64,000 nucleotides of DNA from Bacteroidaceae bacterium (GTDB lineage: Bacteria > Bacteroidota > Bacteroidia > Bacteroidales > Bacteroidaceae). How positions within the stretch are numbered: position 1 is the first letter of the stretch; the number at the start of each line of letters is the position of its first letter. The notes beneath the pieces are model-generated. The model did no database searches, was not told the DNA's origin, and was given only the letters and a program-made list of their open reading frames with translations. The stretch spans positions 1-64,000 of the forward strand of contig JAKSJB010000009.1 of NCBI GenBank assembly GCA_024398475.1. The letters are read 5' to 3'. The position numbers and the translations under genes are program-made. Below are positions 34,918-44,937 of this stretch, piece by piece.

Positions 34918-35337
34918 ATGAAGAAAATTATTATTCCTATATTCCTTATGATTCTTGTCGTGATTGGCTGCGACAAGATGGATTGTAACGGTAAACTTGA
35001 TGGAAACTGGCAGTTGACTGAGTGGAGAGAGATTGCTACTGGTGAGGTTACTGCTGACAATACTTCGGGTATTTACTATACGGTGAAACTGGAACTGATG
35101 CAGTTCAGAAATCCTATTTCCGGTGGTAGGTATCTTGCTTATTTTGACCGTAAGGGTGATTCCCTGATTATTGGAGACGTTTTTCTCAATAAGGGTAGTT
35201 ACGACAGTATTGTTCCGATGTCGGTTCTGGGTAAATACGGTGATGACGGTTCCGGCAGATTCCTTATTCGGGATTTGTCATCTGACAGGTTGGTGCTGAC
35301 TAACAGACAAAATAGGCTTACGTTCAGAAAGTATTGA
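34918..35337 (+). CDS. Small lipoprotein, lipocalin-like
   Basis: 139-residue lipoprotein; the signal MKKIIIPIFLMILVVIGC ends in a lipobox cysteine at 18. GNWQLTEWREI followed by a series of beta strands resembles the lipocalin-like small lipoproteins common in Bacteroidales. ATG 34918 is chosen since it gives the signal peptide. The position between wzi and a GH16 gene, with short gaps, suggests co-transcription and a surface role. Confidence 0.7.
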   Translation: MKKIIIPIFLMILVVIGCDKMDCNGKLDGNWQLTEWREIATGEVTADNTSGIYYTVKLELMQFRNPISGGRYLAYFDRKGDSLIIGDVFLNKGSYDSIVPMSVLGKYGDDGSGRFLIRDLSSDRLVLTNRQNRLTFRKY

Positions 35338-35380
35338 GAAATCGAGTGCCAACGCTACGGGGAACTGACGTATAAAAAGG

Positions 35381-36229
35381 ATGAAGAAGCATAGTAACAT
35401 ATTTGTGTTTATCGGTTTACTGTCTTTGGTCTGTTTGCTGTGCTTATATGTAAGGGCTTTTGATAATAGTTCTGTTTCTGATTCCGATGCTGTAGGGAAT
35501 AGATTCAAATTGGTGTGGATGGATGATTTCAAGGGCTCTGACTTGGATTATTCCAAATGGTCGAAAATAAAACGCCTTTATCAGGCTCCATGGCTCAAGT
35601 ATATGTCATCCAATCCTTCCTTGTACAATGTTGAAAACGGACGTCTGCGCCTGTATGCCCGTAGAAACCTGAATCTGGAACCGACAGATACTGCAGAAAT
35701 CCTTACTGGTGGTGTTTCTACTGAAAATAAGATTACCGTGACGTATGGAAAGGTTGAGGTCAGGGCGAAGGTAAAAGGTGTGGAAGGTGCCTGGCCTGCA
35801 ATATGGTTGTTGGCAAATGAAAGGAAATACAGGACTTATCCTGTTTATGCCGAGATTGACTTTATGGAACATTACAATGACGATGATTTTGTGTGGCAGA
35901 CTGTTCACAACAATTATACTGACAAACTTGGGCATAAGGATAATCCCCGCTATCAGACAAAGACTAATATTAGGAAAGATGAATATAATGTCTATGGTGT
36001 GGAAATATTACCGGAAATGATTGTGCTTAGCGTGAACGGAAAGGTGTCTATGAGATATCCGAATCTGCATAAGGGTAGGGTTTATCAATATCCATATGGC
36101 TGCGGGATGTATCTGATGATTGATATGCAGATTGGCAATAAATGGCTGAAACGTATTGATTTGGCACACTTCCCCTGCTATATTGATGTGGATTGGGTGA
36201 AGGTGTACAGGTTGGTTGAGGACAGATAA
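35381..36229 (+). CDS. Glycoside hydrolase family 16 (beta-glucanase type)
   Basis: Exported or membrane-anchored GH16 enzyme of 282 residues: N-terminal hydrophobic segment (about 6-26), then a jelly-roll fold. The catalytic motif ExDxxE is intact in YAEIDFMEHYN near residue 160. GH16 enzymes cut beta-1,3/1,4-glucans and galactans. The gene converges with the polysaccharide operon (20 nt between stops), so it may trim or release the polymer made there. A dietary-glycan role is the alternative, but no SusC/D pair is present. Confidence 0.88.
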   Translation: MKKHSNIFVFIGLLSLVCLLCLYVRAFDNSSVSDSDAVGNRFKLVWMDDFKGSDLDYSKWSKIKRLYQAPWLKYMSSNPSLYNVENGRLRLYARRNLNLEPTDTAEILTGGVSTENKITVTYGKVEVRAKVKGVEGAWPAIWLLANERKYRTYPVYAEIDFMEHYNDDDFVWQTVHNNYTDKLGHKDNPRYQTKTNIRKDEYNVYGVEILPEMIVLSVNGKVSMRYPNLHKGRVYQYPYGCGMYLMIDMQIGNKWLKRIDLAHFPCYIDVDWVKVYRLVEDR

Positions 36230-36249
36230 TATGAAATTGCTGCTTTTCC

Positions 36250-37065
36250 TTATTTGTTTGAACGAAGGAAAAGGAGATATACCAGTTTTCGCATTGATGT
36301 AGGTATGATACGCAATGGAAAACGTACAATAATATTTTTCACCATCTGTATATATGAGATGAAACCTATGCGATGGAACTCCTGCTGAAGTTTGCATTCC
36401 GTGATGGCATATTTCAATCCTCCACGACGCTTGAATGCTGACGATGAACGGAACAGCAGCAAGGGTTTCTGTATGTTGTGGAATTTACATCCTGCCACAA
36501 ACATTCTTGCCCAAAGGTAATAATCTTCAAATAATGGATAATCGAGATATCCGCCGGCTTTTTCTACTGCTTCTTTCCTGAACATTACTGTAGGATGATT
36601 CAGGGGATTACGCTTTCTGGCATACTTTTCCAGTTCCTGATGGGTTTCCGGTAATTTCTTAGTGGTGATGATATTCTCCGGATTGTTCTTGAATTCATAC
36701 ATCCATGAACTGCATATATCAATATCGGGATGTTGCTCAAGAAATGCTGCCTGGATCTTGAAACGGGCGGGTATGCAGATGTCATCGGTGTCCATACGGG
36801 CAATATATGGATATGAGCAATGCTTCATTCCCTCTCTGAGGGCATTGCCCAGTCCCTTGCATTGATCTAACTGAACCAGTACAAGGTTGGAAAATTTTGA
36901 TTGGATAGTTCTTATTTCCGTGTACAACTCATCTGTCAGCGGACCGTCTTCGACCAAAACAATTTCGTTTGGCTTTAGAGTCTGCTTGGAAATGCTCTTA
37001 AAGCATTCTTTCAGGTGTGATGCCTTTTCTTGACTGTATACAGATAAGAGAACTGAAAACTCCAT
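36250..37065 (-). CDS. Glycosyltransferase family 2
   Basis: Cytoplasmic GT-A enzyme of 271 residues: MEFSVLLSVYSQEKASHL at the start, LVEDGPLTDEL and the metal-binding MDTDDI. Last gene of the polysaccharide operon. The ATG at 37065 overlaps the stop of the preceding glycosyltransferase as TAATG, which suggests translational coupling; an alternative start at 37089 lies inside that gene. It adds one sugar of the repeat unit; donor and acceptor unknown. Confidence 0.9.
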   Translation of the reverse strand: MEFSVLLSVYSQEKASHLKECFKSISKQTLKPNEIVLVEDGPLTDELYTEIRTIQSKFSNLVLVQLDQCKGLGNALREGMKHCSYPYIARMDTDDICIPARFKIQAAFLEQHPDIDICSSWMYEFKNNPENIITTKKLPETHQELEKYARKRNPLNHPTVMFRKEAVEKAGGYLDYPLFEDYYLWARMFVAGCKFHNIQKPLLLFRSSSAFKRRGGLKYAITECKLQQEFHRIGFISYIQMVKNIIVRFPLRIIPTSMRKLVYLLFLRSNK

Positions 37066-38051
37066 TAACTTTTTTCTTTGATAGTGCAAAGATACATCTT
37101 TTTGTAAATATCCTTGATACTATCGATGGAAAAAATGCAATTTATGGCTTCTGTGTCTACTTTGGAGCCTATTGTTTGGTTTACTTTATTGATAAAATCT
37201 TCTGTATCGTTGAATCTGAATACGGAATATCCTGGCTGGTTTTCAAGATAATCGGCAATACGAACTCTGTCGGACATGACAATTGGCGTACCGTTGGACA
37301 TGGCTTCGAGTGCAACGTATGAGAATGCCTCGTATTTTGACGGAATTACGACAAGTGATGCCTTCCTGTACAATTCAGTCAGTTCTTCTTCTGATATGTT
37401 TGTGTGCTGGGTCATGTCAGCCCTCAGTATTGTCTCGCCACGGCCGACACAATGTATGTCGAATTTGCCAAATGGTAGATTCCAAAGGATTTGAAAATTC
37501 TTTACGGGATCATCTATCCTCCCTACAAACAGAATCATGTCTGTCTGCTTTTCAGTATTGCCGACGGTTGTTTCTGTAGGTGTCAGCCAATGCCGGATCT
37601 GAAAGACGTTCTTGCAGAATCCTGAGAAATATGCTGTGTCTTCATTGTTTATTGTTACCACTTTCTCTGCACAATATCTGATGGTTGGCTTGAATATGAC
37701 GTTGAAGACGGTTCTTGCCAGATGGGGATGGCTCAGAAACTGAAATGGGTGCCAGTGGGCAATATATACTACTTCCTTGTGCTGCAGTTTGGAATAGATC
37801 AATGCCTGTATGGTTCCGAAGGCGGTATATCCGTTTATGTGAATGATGTCGGCTGCCTTGATTGCCTCCTTTAGATGTTTGGGCTTATATATGTACTTTA
37901 GTAATGGAATGTTCCATGTCGGATAGTTTTCTATGGGAAGGGCCTTGCAGTCTGCATCGTCTGCAAACATACCAAACAGGGCATTGCAATAGGTTGCAGT
38001 ACCGTCTGCTTTCCTGTCAGGATTGCGTCTTATATACAGAATCTTTTTCAT
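37065..38051 (-). CDS. Glycosyltransferase family 4
   Basis: GT-B enzyme of 328 residues. The C-terminal half has the GT4 pattern (ILFVGRIDDPVKN, then VVIPSKYEAFSYVALEAMSNGTPIV with the ExxxxxxxE motif). The N-terminal domain begins MKKILYIRRNPDRKADGTATY. It is linked by TAATG overlap to the following GT2 and by a 3-nt gap to the preceding gene. It adds a sugar with retention to the lipid-linked repeat unit; specificity unknown. Confidence 0.9.
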   Translation of the reverse strand: MKKILYIRRNPDRKADGTATYCNALFGMFADDADCKALPIENYPTWNIPLLKYIYKPKHLKEAIKAADIIHINGYTAFGTIQALIYSKLQHKEVVYIAHWHPFQFLSHPHLARTVFNVIFKPTIRYCAEKVVTINNEDTAYFSGFCKNVFQIRHWLTPTETTVGNTEKQTDMILFVGRIDDPVKNFQILWNLPFGKFDIHCVGRGETILRADMTQHTNISEEELTELYRKASLVVIPSKYEAFSYVALEAMSNGTPIVMSDRVRIADYLENQPGYSVFRFNDTEDFINKVNQTIGSKVDTEAINCIFSIDSIKDIYKKMYLCTIKEKS

Positions 38052-38054
38052 TAA

Positions 38055-39317
38055 TTATTTTCTAATAAGAAAACCATGCCATTCTGGACGGCAGTAATTA
38101 TACAGGCTCTTTACAAAGAGGACGTATCGCTTGTATCCTGCTACGCGGAATAACGCTGAAAACAGTATACCGATGTATTTCCTCTTTTGTGATATGTTGG
38201 ATACGTTTTGCTTATTTATCTTATCTATGGGCTCGTCTGAGATCATGGACCTATGACGGATATGTTCATAAAAACTGTCCTTGCCTGTAGAGAATGGATT
38301 TTCGAATTTCATGTTGTCGAAGGTTGTCAATCCATGATATAGACGACGGTGGAAGGAGTCAATCTTTTTCCCGTTGTCATAGGTGGCATATGTGTATGTC
38401 TCCTGGATATATCTGTCGAATATATCCTTGTTTTCCATTATTTCCTGACGGTAGATATCGGTTGCATATCTTAAATCTTCATATTCGCTTAGATTTTCTA
38501 TGCGTTTCCTTGAAATTATGCCTTGCTTGAGTTTTTCGTAGTCATATCCTGCAAAATGAATGAAAACCAATGGATGTCTTTCCTGGTCAGAACAGTCCTC
38601 TGTACGATATTTGACAAAGAGTCTGCCTTTTTCGGAGATCAGTTCTCTTTCAAAATAATTCCATGGCGCCATGTTCATTCCTAACTGATGGAATACGTAT
38701 AGACTTTCATTGCCTAAAAGTCCAGGCATCCAGTCCATCCATTTCTGATCGGTGAAATTACCAGTGCTTCTGTCTGCAAAGGCATTGTCAGATAAACGCT
38801 TTTTCCACCATTGTACAACTCTTTCTCCTTTGGGAGATTTCCTGATACCACAGAAACCAAGGTTGAATATGCCGTTCACGTTCATTGCCCATTCTGGATG
38901 CTCTCCTGTATAGTCAATGTGGATTCCTGCAATTTGGGGAGTTAACGCAACATCATAGTTGTCTAATACTTTATAGATTTCTTCTATTGACGAAAATACG
39001 TAGATGTCTGGGTCGAAATATATGGCTTTTTCGTATCCTTGACTAAATATGTATTCAAAGCATGACGGTTTGATTGATGTGCAGAATTCTGTCAGGTCGT
39101 ATTTGAATGACATGTCTGTCCATTGCTGTCCGTCGATGTTCAGCGTATCTTTGGCAATGAGTATGTTCGGTTCCAGACTGATACCCTCTTGCTCGAATTC
39201 GTCGGCTACAAATATAAAGAAATCGACGTTTTCTGTATGTTTCTTTATTGACTTTCCCAATATTTGGGCTAATCCTATATAGTTTTTTGCGACTATGGTA
39301 AATGCACAATTTGTCAT
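38055..39317 (-). CDS. Probable glycosyltransferase, GT-A fold, family unassigned
   Basis: 420-residue cytoplasmic protein. The region YEKAIYFDPDIYVFSSI (about 94-110) carries a D-x-D-like metal site, and the N-terminal half resembles the GT8-type nucleotide-sugar transferase fold. The C-terminal half, with ENKDIFDRYIQET and a terminal basic region, may attach to the membrane. It lies in the polysaccharide operon with 2-3 nt spacing on both sides. A glycosyltransferase role is likely, but the CAZy family is unclear to me. Confidence 0.72.
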   Translation of the reverse strand: MTNCAFTIVAKNYIGLAQILGKSIKKHTENVDFFIFVADEFEQEGISLEPNILIAKDTLNIDGQQWTDMSFKYDLTEFCTSIKPSCFEYIFSQGYEKAIYFDPDIYVFSSIEEIYKVLDNYDVALTPQIAGIHIDYTGEHPEWAMNVNGIFNLGFCGIRKSPKGERVVQWWKKRLSDNAFADRSTGNFTDQKWMDWMPGLLGNESLYVFHQLGMNMAPWNYFERELISEKGRLFVKYRTEDCSDQERHPLVFIHFAGYDYEKLKQGIISRKRIENLSEYEDLRYATDIYRQEIMENKDIFDRYIQETYTYATYDNGKKIDSFHRRLYHGLTTFDNMKFENPFSTGKDSFYEHIRHRSMISDEPIDKINKQNVSNISQKRKYIGILFSALFRVAGYKRYVLFVKSLYNYCRPEWHGFLIRK

Positions 39318-39319
39318 AT

Positions 39320-39967
39320 TCAGTCTTTCTTTATTCTGTTGGCTGGTATTCCTGCTACGACGGAGTAGGGGGGGACATCTTTGGTTACTACACTATTGGC
39401 TCCGATAACTGCTCCGTCTCCGATGGTGACTCCTGATAAAATGGTAACTTTGTCTCCAATCCATACATTGTTACCGATTGTAATGGCTCCCTTGCTGATG
39501 ATGGCTCTTTTAGCCGGTGCAATTTCCAATTCCCTGGATTCGTTGTTTCCGTGAGAGTTGTCAGAGATGGTCACCCAACGTCCGGTAAGTACTCCGTTTC
39601 CGATATGTATGGAGTTGACGCATGAAATGTGGATATATTCTCCAAAATCACAATCGCTTCCGATGGATATTTCCGGCGAGAACTCCTGGCTGTCATATCT
39701 GTCCCATGCCGTGATTGTTCCATATCTTCCAATAACGGTCATGTCATCAATTGAGATGTATTTGGCTCCGATTATGTTGCATGGCTTGTGCAGGACAATT
39801 CCTTTCCCTGAATTCTTGAATTCCGATGAGTACCAGCATGTGTAGATAAAGTCTTGCATTAATGTCATTATTCTGCTGGCTTTTGTTCCATAGACGCAAT
39901 GAATTGCATGCATGATGAAACGGAACAGCGATTCGAATTTCAGTCTAAGATATCTTTTGGTTGTCAT
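39320..39967 (-). CDS. Acetyltransferase with left-handed beta-helix
   Basis: Acyl-CoA-dependent O- or N-acetyltransferase of 215 residues. Hexapeptide repeats run from about residue 60 to the end ([47 protein letters not shown]), matching the CatB/NeuD-like xenobiotic and maltose acetyltransferase group. It probably acetylates the sugar repeat unit. Its start overlaps the upstream GT4 by 23 nt. Confidence 0.9.
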   Translation of the reverse strand: MTTKRYLRLKFESLFRFIMHAIHCVYGTKASRIMTLMQDFIYTCWYSSEFKNSGKGIVLHKPCNIIGAKYISIDDMTVIGRYGTITAWDRYDSQEFSPEISIGSDCDFGEYIHISCVNSIHIGNGVLTGRWVTISDNSHGNNESRELEIAPAKRAIISKGAITIGNNVWIGDKVTILSGVTIGDGAVIGANSVVTKDVPPYSVVAGIPANRIKKD

Positions 39968-41108
39968 CGCGATTCAATATTTGATTGTATAATGAATAAA
40001 TCTTGTTTACGTTCTGTTCTGTTGAAAACAGTCTTGTCGCTTTCTGTTGGGCTGTTGATACTATTTTCCCGTAGGCATCCTCTGGCATCTGGCTGACTTC
40101 TTCCATCCTTGCCAGAAGCGACTCTGTGTCCATGAAGGTCAACCCTCCTGTCTTTTCCAGTATTTCCTTTGTTCCTGCTGTATTTCGTCCAATTACAATA
40201 CTTCCCATGAAGCATGCTTCTGCGGTCATCCTTCCAAAACCTTCATTCCTACTTGCTACAATCAAAGCCTTGGCTTTGGACATGTGGGGTGTAACGTCTT
40301 TTTGGAATCCTATGAAGTCAATGGCATCCTTGCATCTGAGTCTTTCTGCTAAAACTTTTAGTTCCTTGATATAGTCTTTGCTTCCAAAACCTGCGATAAT
40401 CAATCTGTAGTCTGGATGCTGGCTGTAAAATCTTGAGAACGCAGTTATGACGTCATGGTGTCCTTTCTCGGGAATGATGCGGCTCATGCATAGAAAATAG
40501 TTGGATTTCTCCTTTATTAATACTGATTCCGTCTCGTGAAAGATTCCATTATAGATTGTTTGTGCAGACGGGTTGTTGGTAAGATGAAAATGTGAACGTA
40601 TACCGTCTGTGATTGTGATTACTGCTGATGATTTCTGCAGCAGGTCCTCAAATGATTTTTTAGAGGGGTATATTTTCCACCCGAAGTCAATATCCTGATA
40701 TTCCCTTAGGTGAAAAACATGTGGTATATGTAATTCATCTGCAATCTTGGCTCCGGCATGTATGACTCCGACATTGGTGTGGATTATGTCTGGATGTAGT
40801 TTGGTGACAATCTTTTTCAGTTCTGCTTTCAGTAGCAGACTGTATAGTTGCATCTTGATGAATGAAAGGGGAAACTTTGCATATTCAATCAATGTCTTTG
40901 GCTGATGAAAGGCATTCATTACAATGGGAACCTGAAAATATTGTATCTCTTTTTTGGTGAGATACATTCGGAATTCGGGGGCAATCCTTCCTTTGGGAAT
41001 GACGATTACGGGTGTGACTCCCTTTTGCATCAGTCCATCAAGCATATTCATGAATGAAATTGTTGCTCCACCCATGATTGTTGCATTGAGTATGTATATT
41101 ACAGTCAT
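39945..41108 (-). CDS. Glycosyltransferase family 4
   Basis: 387-residue GT-B enzyme. N-terminus [20 protein letters not shown]; the C-terminal half has [13 protein letters not shown] and the GT4 block [23 protein letters not shown]. It overlaps the Wzy stop by 4 nt (ATGA type) and the acetyltransferase start by 23 nt, so expression is tightly coupled. It adds one sugar of the polymer repeat; specificity unknown. Confidence 0.9.
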   Translation of the reverse strand: MTVIYILNATIMGGATISFMNMLDGLMQKGVTPVIVIPKGRIAPEFRMYLTKKEIQYFQVPIVMNAFHQPKTLIEYAKFPLSFIKMQLYSLLLKAELKKIVTKLHPDIIHTNVGVIHAGAKIADELHIPHVFHLREYQDIDFGWKIYPSKKSFEDLLQKSSAVITITDGIRSHFHLTNNPSAQTIYNGIFHETESVLIKEKSNYFLCMSRIIPEKGHHDVITAFSRFYSQHPDYRLIIAGFGSKDYIKELKVLAERLRCKDAIDFIGFQKDVTPHMSKAKALIVASRNEGFGRMTAEACFMGSIVIGRNTAGTKEILEKTGGLTFMDTESLLARMEEVSQMPEDAYGKIVSTAQQKATRLFSTEQNVNKIYSLYNQILNRDDNQKIS

Positions 41109-42337
41109 ACCTGTTTCCTGTCTTTTATTGTTTCTTTACCTGGTTCCGGTAAAAATGTTGTTGCAAAGATAGGAATAAAAAACGAAAACCACAACATGTA
41201 GCCTCTTACAATAAACAAAAGAACTGCCATGATAAGTGCAGATATCAGAGCCCTTTTGTATCGTGCATGTGCCATCCATGATGAATAGAAGATAATAATC
41301 AGAATGAATCCAATAAATCCATATTCGTAGAGAAATACACGGTATCCGGAGTTTCCGGAGGACTTGGTGTCCATTTCCCGACCGAACATTATATCTGATG
41401 AATCCAGATAATTTTCAAATTCTTTCTTGAAATCATCTGTTACACGGTTGTCTCCTGCCATCTCTCCATCTTCGATTTCAAGTCTGACCAAAATAAGGTC
41501 ATGAAGCATGTTTTCTCCGTTATTATAGAGAAAGGCTCCTGCTGTGATGCAACCTAGAAGAAGTGTAAAACATATTATTTTTAGAAAAATATGTTCCTTT
41601 TTCATCCACGAATTCAATATTATGATTACGACAAGAAATACGTATGCTGCCAATGAAAACGAAAGGATCGTTGCTGCAATAAGGGTTATGTTGTACCATT
41701 TTTTCCAGTTTCCACATTGTGACATCAGTAATAGTACAGAGGCTGTACCTAGGTGTCCCGGTTCTAGAAATATTGAACTGAATCGTGGTATTATGGATGT
41801 TAGAAACCTGTCATCCAGAAGGAAAAAGTAATAATTGGAATATGTATACAATGCATCATCTCCGTATGAAATGTTGGTTGATGGCAAGGGATAGCCTAAT
41901 ATATACAATATAAACCATGGTATTGAGAAAATCAGGATACATGCAAATGCTTTTGCCAGAAATGTTGAGATTTGTTTCAGCCTATCTGGTTCCAGACGCA
42001 GAAGGCCATACATGATAATGATGTTGAATAGGTTGATTATCATTCCATTGATGTTTGCCTGTGATGTAAGCAACATATAATATGAAACGAATATGTATGT
42101 AATCAATGCAATGAAAAAATCATGACGTGTATAGACTGGCTTTTTCATTGAATTGGAAAACAATACGGACGCAACAATCAGCAAACTGGCAGGAATTACA
42201 TATAATTCCTTCAAGGGCCATAATATCCATGGATGTATGGAACCGAAAAATGCAAGCATGATACCGAGATTCAGGCAAATCATTGCACATTGTTCTTTTC
42301 GAATCAGGTAGAGGGACTTGATATTGAATGCTAACAT
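41105..42337 (-). CDS. wzy: O-antigen/exopolysaccharide polymerase, Wzy-like
   Basis: 410-residue integral membrane protein with about ten or eleven hydrophobic helices and a longer periplasmic loop (about 280-330, NNGENMLHDLILVRLEIEDG onwards). Wzy proteins share little sequence, so the call rests on the topology, size and place between wzx and a glycosyltransferase, plus similarity to O-antigen ligase/polymerase proteins. It would join repeat units at the periplasmic face. The start overlaps the wzx stop by 7 nt. Confidence 0.78.
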   Translation of the reverse strand: MLAFNIKSLYLIRKEQCAMICLNLGIMLAFFGSIHPWILWPLKELYVIPASLLIVASVLFSNSMKKPVYTRHDFFIALITYIFVSYYMLLTSQANINGMIINLFNIIIMYGLLRLEPDRLKQISTFLAKAFACILIFSIPWFILYILGYPLPSTNISYGDDALYTYSNYYFFLLDDRFLTSIIPRFSSIFLEPGHLGTASVLLLMSQCGNWKKWYNITLIAATILSFSLAAYVFLVVIIILNSWMKKEHIFLKIICFTLLLGCITAGAFLYNNGENMLHDLILVRLEIEDGEMAGDNRVTDDFKKEFENYLDSSDIMFGREMDTKSSGNSGYRVFLYEYGFIGFILIIIFYSSWMAHARYKRALISALIMAVLLFIVRGYMLWFSFFIPIFATTFLPEPGKETIKDRKQV

Positions 42338-43857
42338 TTATGGAATAGTTTGCTGATGAAATTTCTTGTATAGGTTCTTTCTTCCTTATGGAATATCACA
42401 AACCAAATCGTGATTATACCGACAATGATTGCCGCGAAGGTTGTCAGGAGAAACCTGTATTGACTTATGTCTGCCTGTGAGATTGCCATGCATACAATAC
42501 ATAGCGCAAATGTAAGTGGTATTATCGGAACAAATACATTTCTTATGTATTGACTGATGCTGAGTCCTACCATGTGGCGTAGATATGGCAGCCGCATTAT
42601 TGACACTATCAATTCTATTATCAGGTATAGCCACATGACTGCTGATGGTGTGTAGTTCCAGGATAGCAGCAGCCATACAAGTGCCAAACTCAATAGTTTT
42701 GGTGTGTACATTAGTAGTATGTAGGTCTTGATTGTACCCAGGGCCTGCATAATTGTATTGAGCCCATATGTGAGTTGGTCCAATAAGAATGCAATAAGAA
42801 TAAAATCACAGAACATTACGGTGTATTCCGGAACATCATTGTCCAGCCATATATTCAGTATGTTTGGCATCTCAATAATGAATGGTATTGCAATCAATAA
42901 TAGCAATGTGACGGAATACAGGCTTTCCTTTTCTGCCAGTTTCATCATTTTTGTTCGATTATTGCTGCCCTCTGCTTTCATTATTTGGGGATTCATTGCG
43001 TTAAGAATGGATGTTGAAACAAATGATATTGCCCCATATACCTGAAATGCCAATCCGTAGGCTGCATTTATGACAGTTCCGAAGAAATGATTCAGCATTA
43101 TGGCAATGCCTTGATTTCGGACAACGATTGTCCCCATTCCGTATGTCGTCCAACCTGCAAATCCGCATAGCAGTTTGATGTATTCCTTGTTTATGGTGTT
43201 TCGGCTGAGACGTAACGTGCATTCCTCGAATTTATGTAATGAATATACGGCAAAAATCAAAAGGTTTAGTATCTGTATGGCTACCATCATAACGGAATAG
43301 AACATGAGTTTGTCTGTGGTTGTTGATGTCAGCCAAATGGCAAGGGCCAATTTTAGAATGGAGTCAAATATCTCTACGATGGAAATAAAAACTATGTTTT
43401 CACGAGCAATGAACATTGCTTTGAAAGGGGCAATGACGATTGAGATAAACAGCATGATTATTGTCATGATATAGACGAATTCCGCTGTTTCAAAACGTGT
43501 GCTGTCAATCTTTAGCCAATAATTGAAAATGACGCCTTTCAGTAGATATAAGATAATAATAAGTGCAAACCCGAAGATTAAATGAATAAATAAACTGTTA
43601 ATAAAAACAGATGTTACTTTCTGTGGATTGTTTTCTCCGTAATAATAGGAAATATACCGTTGGGTGGTTATTACCAATGCATTAGTAACAAATCCCAACA
43701 TGGCAACTACACCTGCCACTAATTGATATATTCCATAATCGGAAACACCGAGGGCATTGAGTACAAGACGTGTGGAATATAGTGCCAGTACTGTCGTCAG
43801 GATTGACTTGAAATACTGTGCAAATGTATTATAGATTATTCTCTTCGCTGACTCCAT
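42331..43857 (-). CDS. wzx: Lipid-linked oligosaccharide flippase, Wzx-like
   Basis: 508-residue polytopic membrane protein of the MATE/MVF-related polysaccharide exporter family, with about 12-14 helices. The N-terminus MESAKRIIYNTFAQYFKSIL with YSTRLVLNALGVSDYGIYQLV is typical of Wzx/RfbX. Flips undecaprenyl-linked repeat units to the periplasm. ATG 43857 is preferred; it overlaps the end of wzz by 29 nt. The frame is open 11 codons further upstream (43890), which cannot be excluded. Confidence 0.9.
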   Translation of the reverse strand: MESAKRIIYNTFAQYFKSILTTVLALYSTRLVLNALGVSDYGIYQLVAGVVAMLGFVTNALVITTQRYISYYYGENNPQKVTSVFINSLFIHLIFGFALIIILYLLKGVIFNYWLKIDSTRFETAEFVYIMTIIMLFISIVIAPFKAMFIARENIVFISIVEIFDSILKLALAIWLTSTTTDKLMFYSVMMVAIQILNLLIFAVYSLHKFEECTLRLSRNTINKEYIKLLCGFAGWTTYGMGTIVVRNQGIAIMLNHFFGTVINAAYGLAFQVYGAISFVSTSILNAMNPQIMKAEGSNNRTKMMKLAEKESLYSVTLLLLIAIPFIIEMPNILNIWLDNDVPEYTVMFCDFILIAFLLDQLTYGLNTIMQALGTIKTYILLMYTPKLLSLALVWLLLSWNYTPSAVMWLYLIIELIVSIMRLPYLRHMVGLSISQYIRNVFVPIIPLTFALCIVCMAISQADISQYRFLLTTFAAIIVGIITIWFVIFHKEERTYTRNFISKLFHKC

Positions 43858-44929
43858 CAATATTGTTCTTATGAAAAATTTGATTGACAATATCTTTCCT
43901 AAAAATACAGATAATAGATATTATGCAAGAGAGTATCATCATGGCAATAGAGAAAATCATACGCTTTGGACCTGCTGGCTTGACCGGTACAGATGCATTT
44001 TGTAATGTTGTAAATACAGGGGTTGATTCCTGTACTTTTGCCTTGACTGCCTGTAACTGTGTGTTCATTGCAGTATATGTGTTGAACTTGAGTTGCATTT
44101 CATTCTCTAAATTGTCACGTTCAGAGATATAAGCCTGCAGTATGGCATTGACGTGTGTGTCGCAGTAAGAACTGTATTCTCTTACGGCTTCTTCGTACTC
44201 CTCCTTTGCATTTTCTGTCAATTTTAGATAGTACTCGTAGTCTGCGCGGGATTTGCTAGTGCGGTATTCTGTAATGAAGTCCTGTAGTTTCTGACGTATG
44301 GAATCGGCAAGTATTGCACAGACCATAGGATCTTGGTCCTTAACCTGTATGGTAATTACATCGGTCTTTTTGTCAACGCTGCATTTTACGGAATTCTTGA
44401 CTGATTCCACCAACGCGTCTTCTTCTTCTGTCAGCATGAATGGATTGACCTTCATTTCATTTCCTTTTCCTGTTTTTCTTGTGCGTGATTTTGGCTTGAA
44501 CAATTTCTTTATGGAATTGATCGCAGGATCCCACGGCGCTTTTTTCGTGTACTTTTTCAGGTATGTATAATAATCAGTCTTGACGTCACCTTCAAGCGTT
44601 TCTACTTGAATGTCAAATAAACGTATTATAAAATCGTTTGATTCAAAGAGGTTTGGATACAGAACAGGATATATAGCATCGGATGATTGCATGGAGCCTA
44701 GGTCCAATCCAAATGATGATGCGATGGAACCTATTGCTCCTCCTGCTGAAACTTCAGTTGATTCCGGTGCAAGTACGACTTCGCTTTCATAATACCGGGG
44801 TATTTGGATTATATACAGATATGATATGATAGCAGTAATGAACATTGTAAGAAGTATTGTCCATTTCTTTTTTGCTATCATCCTTAAGATGATACGCAGG
44901 TCTATTATATCTTTATTCTCGTCTTCCAT
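43829..44929 (-). CDS. wzz: Polysaccharide chain-length determinant, Wzz type
   Basis: 366-residue inner-membrane protein with helices at about 24-44 and 330-350, and a long periplasmic region with coiled-coil potential (about 215-300). The N-terminal ILRMIAKKKWTILLTMF and the proline-containing VPVKPAGPKRMIF before the second helix are typical of Wzz/PCP proteins. It has no C-terminal tyrosine-kinase domain, so it is a kinase-free PCP and not Wzc. It sets polymer length together with Wzy. Confidence 0.9.
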   Translation of the reverse strand: MEDENKDIIDLRIILRMIAKKKWTILLTMFITAIISYLYIIQIPRYYESEVVLAPESTEVSAGGAIGSIASSFGLDLGSMQSSDAIYPVLYPNLFESNDFIIRLFDIQVETLEGDVKTDYYTYLKKYTKKAPWDPAINSIKKLFKPKSRTRKTGKGNEMKVNPFMLTEEEDALVESVKNSVKCSVDKKTDVITIQVKDQDPMVCAILADSIRQKLQDFITEYRTSKSRADYEYYLKLTENAKEEYEEAVREYSSYCDTHVNAILQAYISERDNLENEMQLKFNTYTAMNTQLQAVKAKVQESTPVFTTLQNASVPVKPAGPKRMIFSIAMMILSCIISIICIFRKDIVNQIFHKNNIDGVSEENNL

Positions 44930-44937
44930 TATCTATA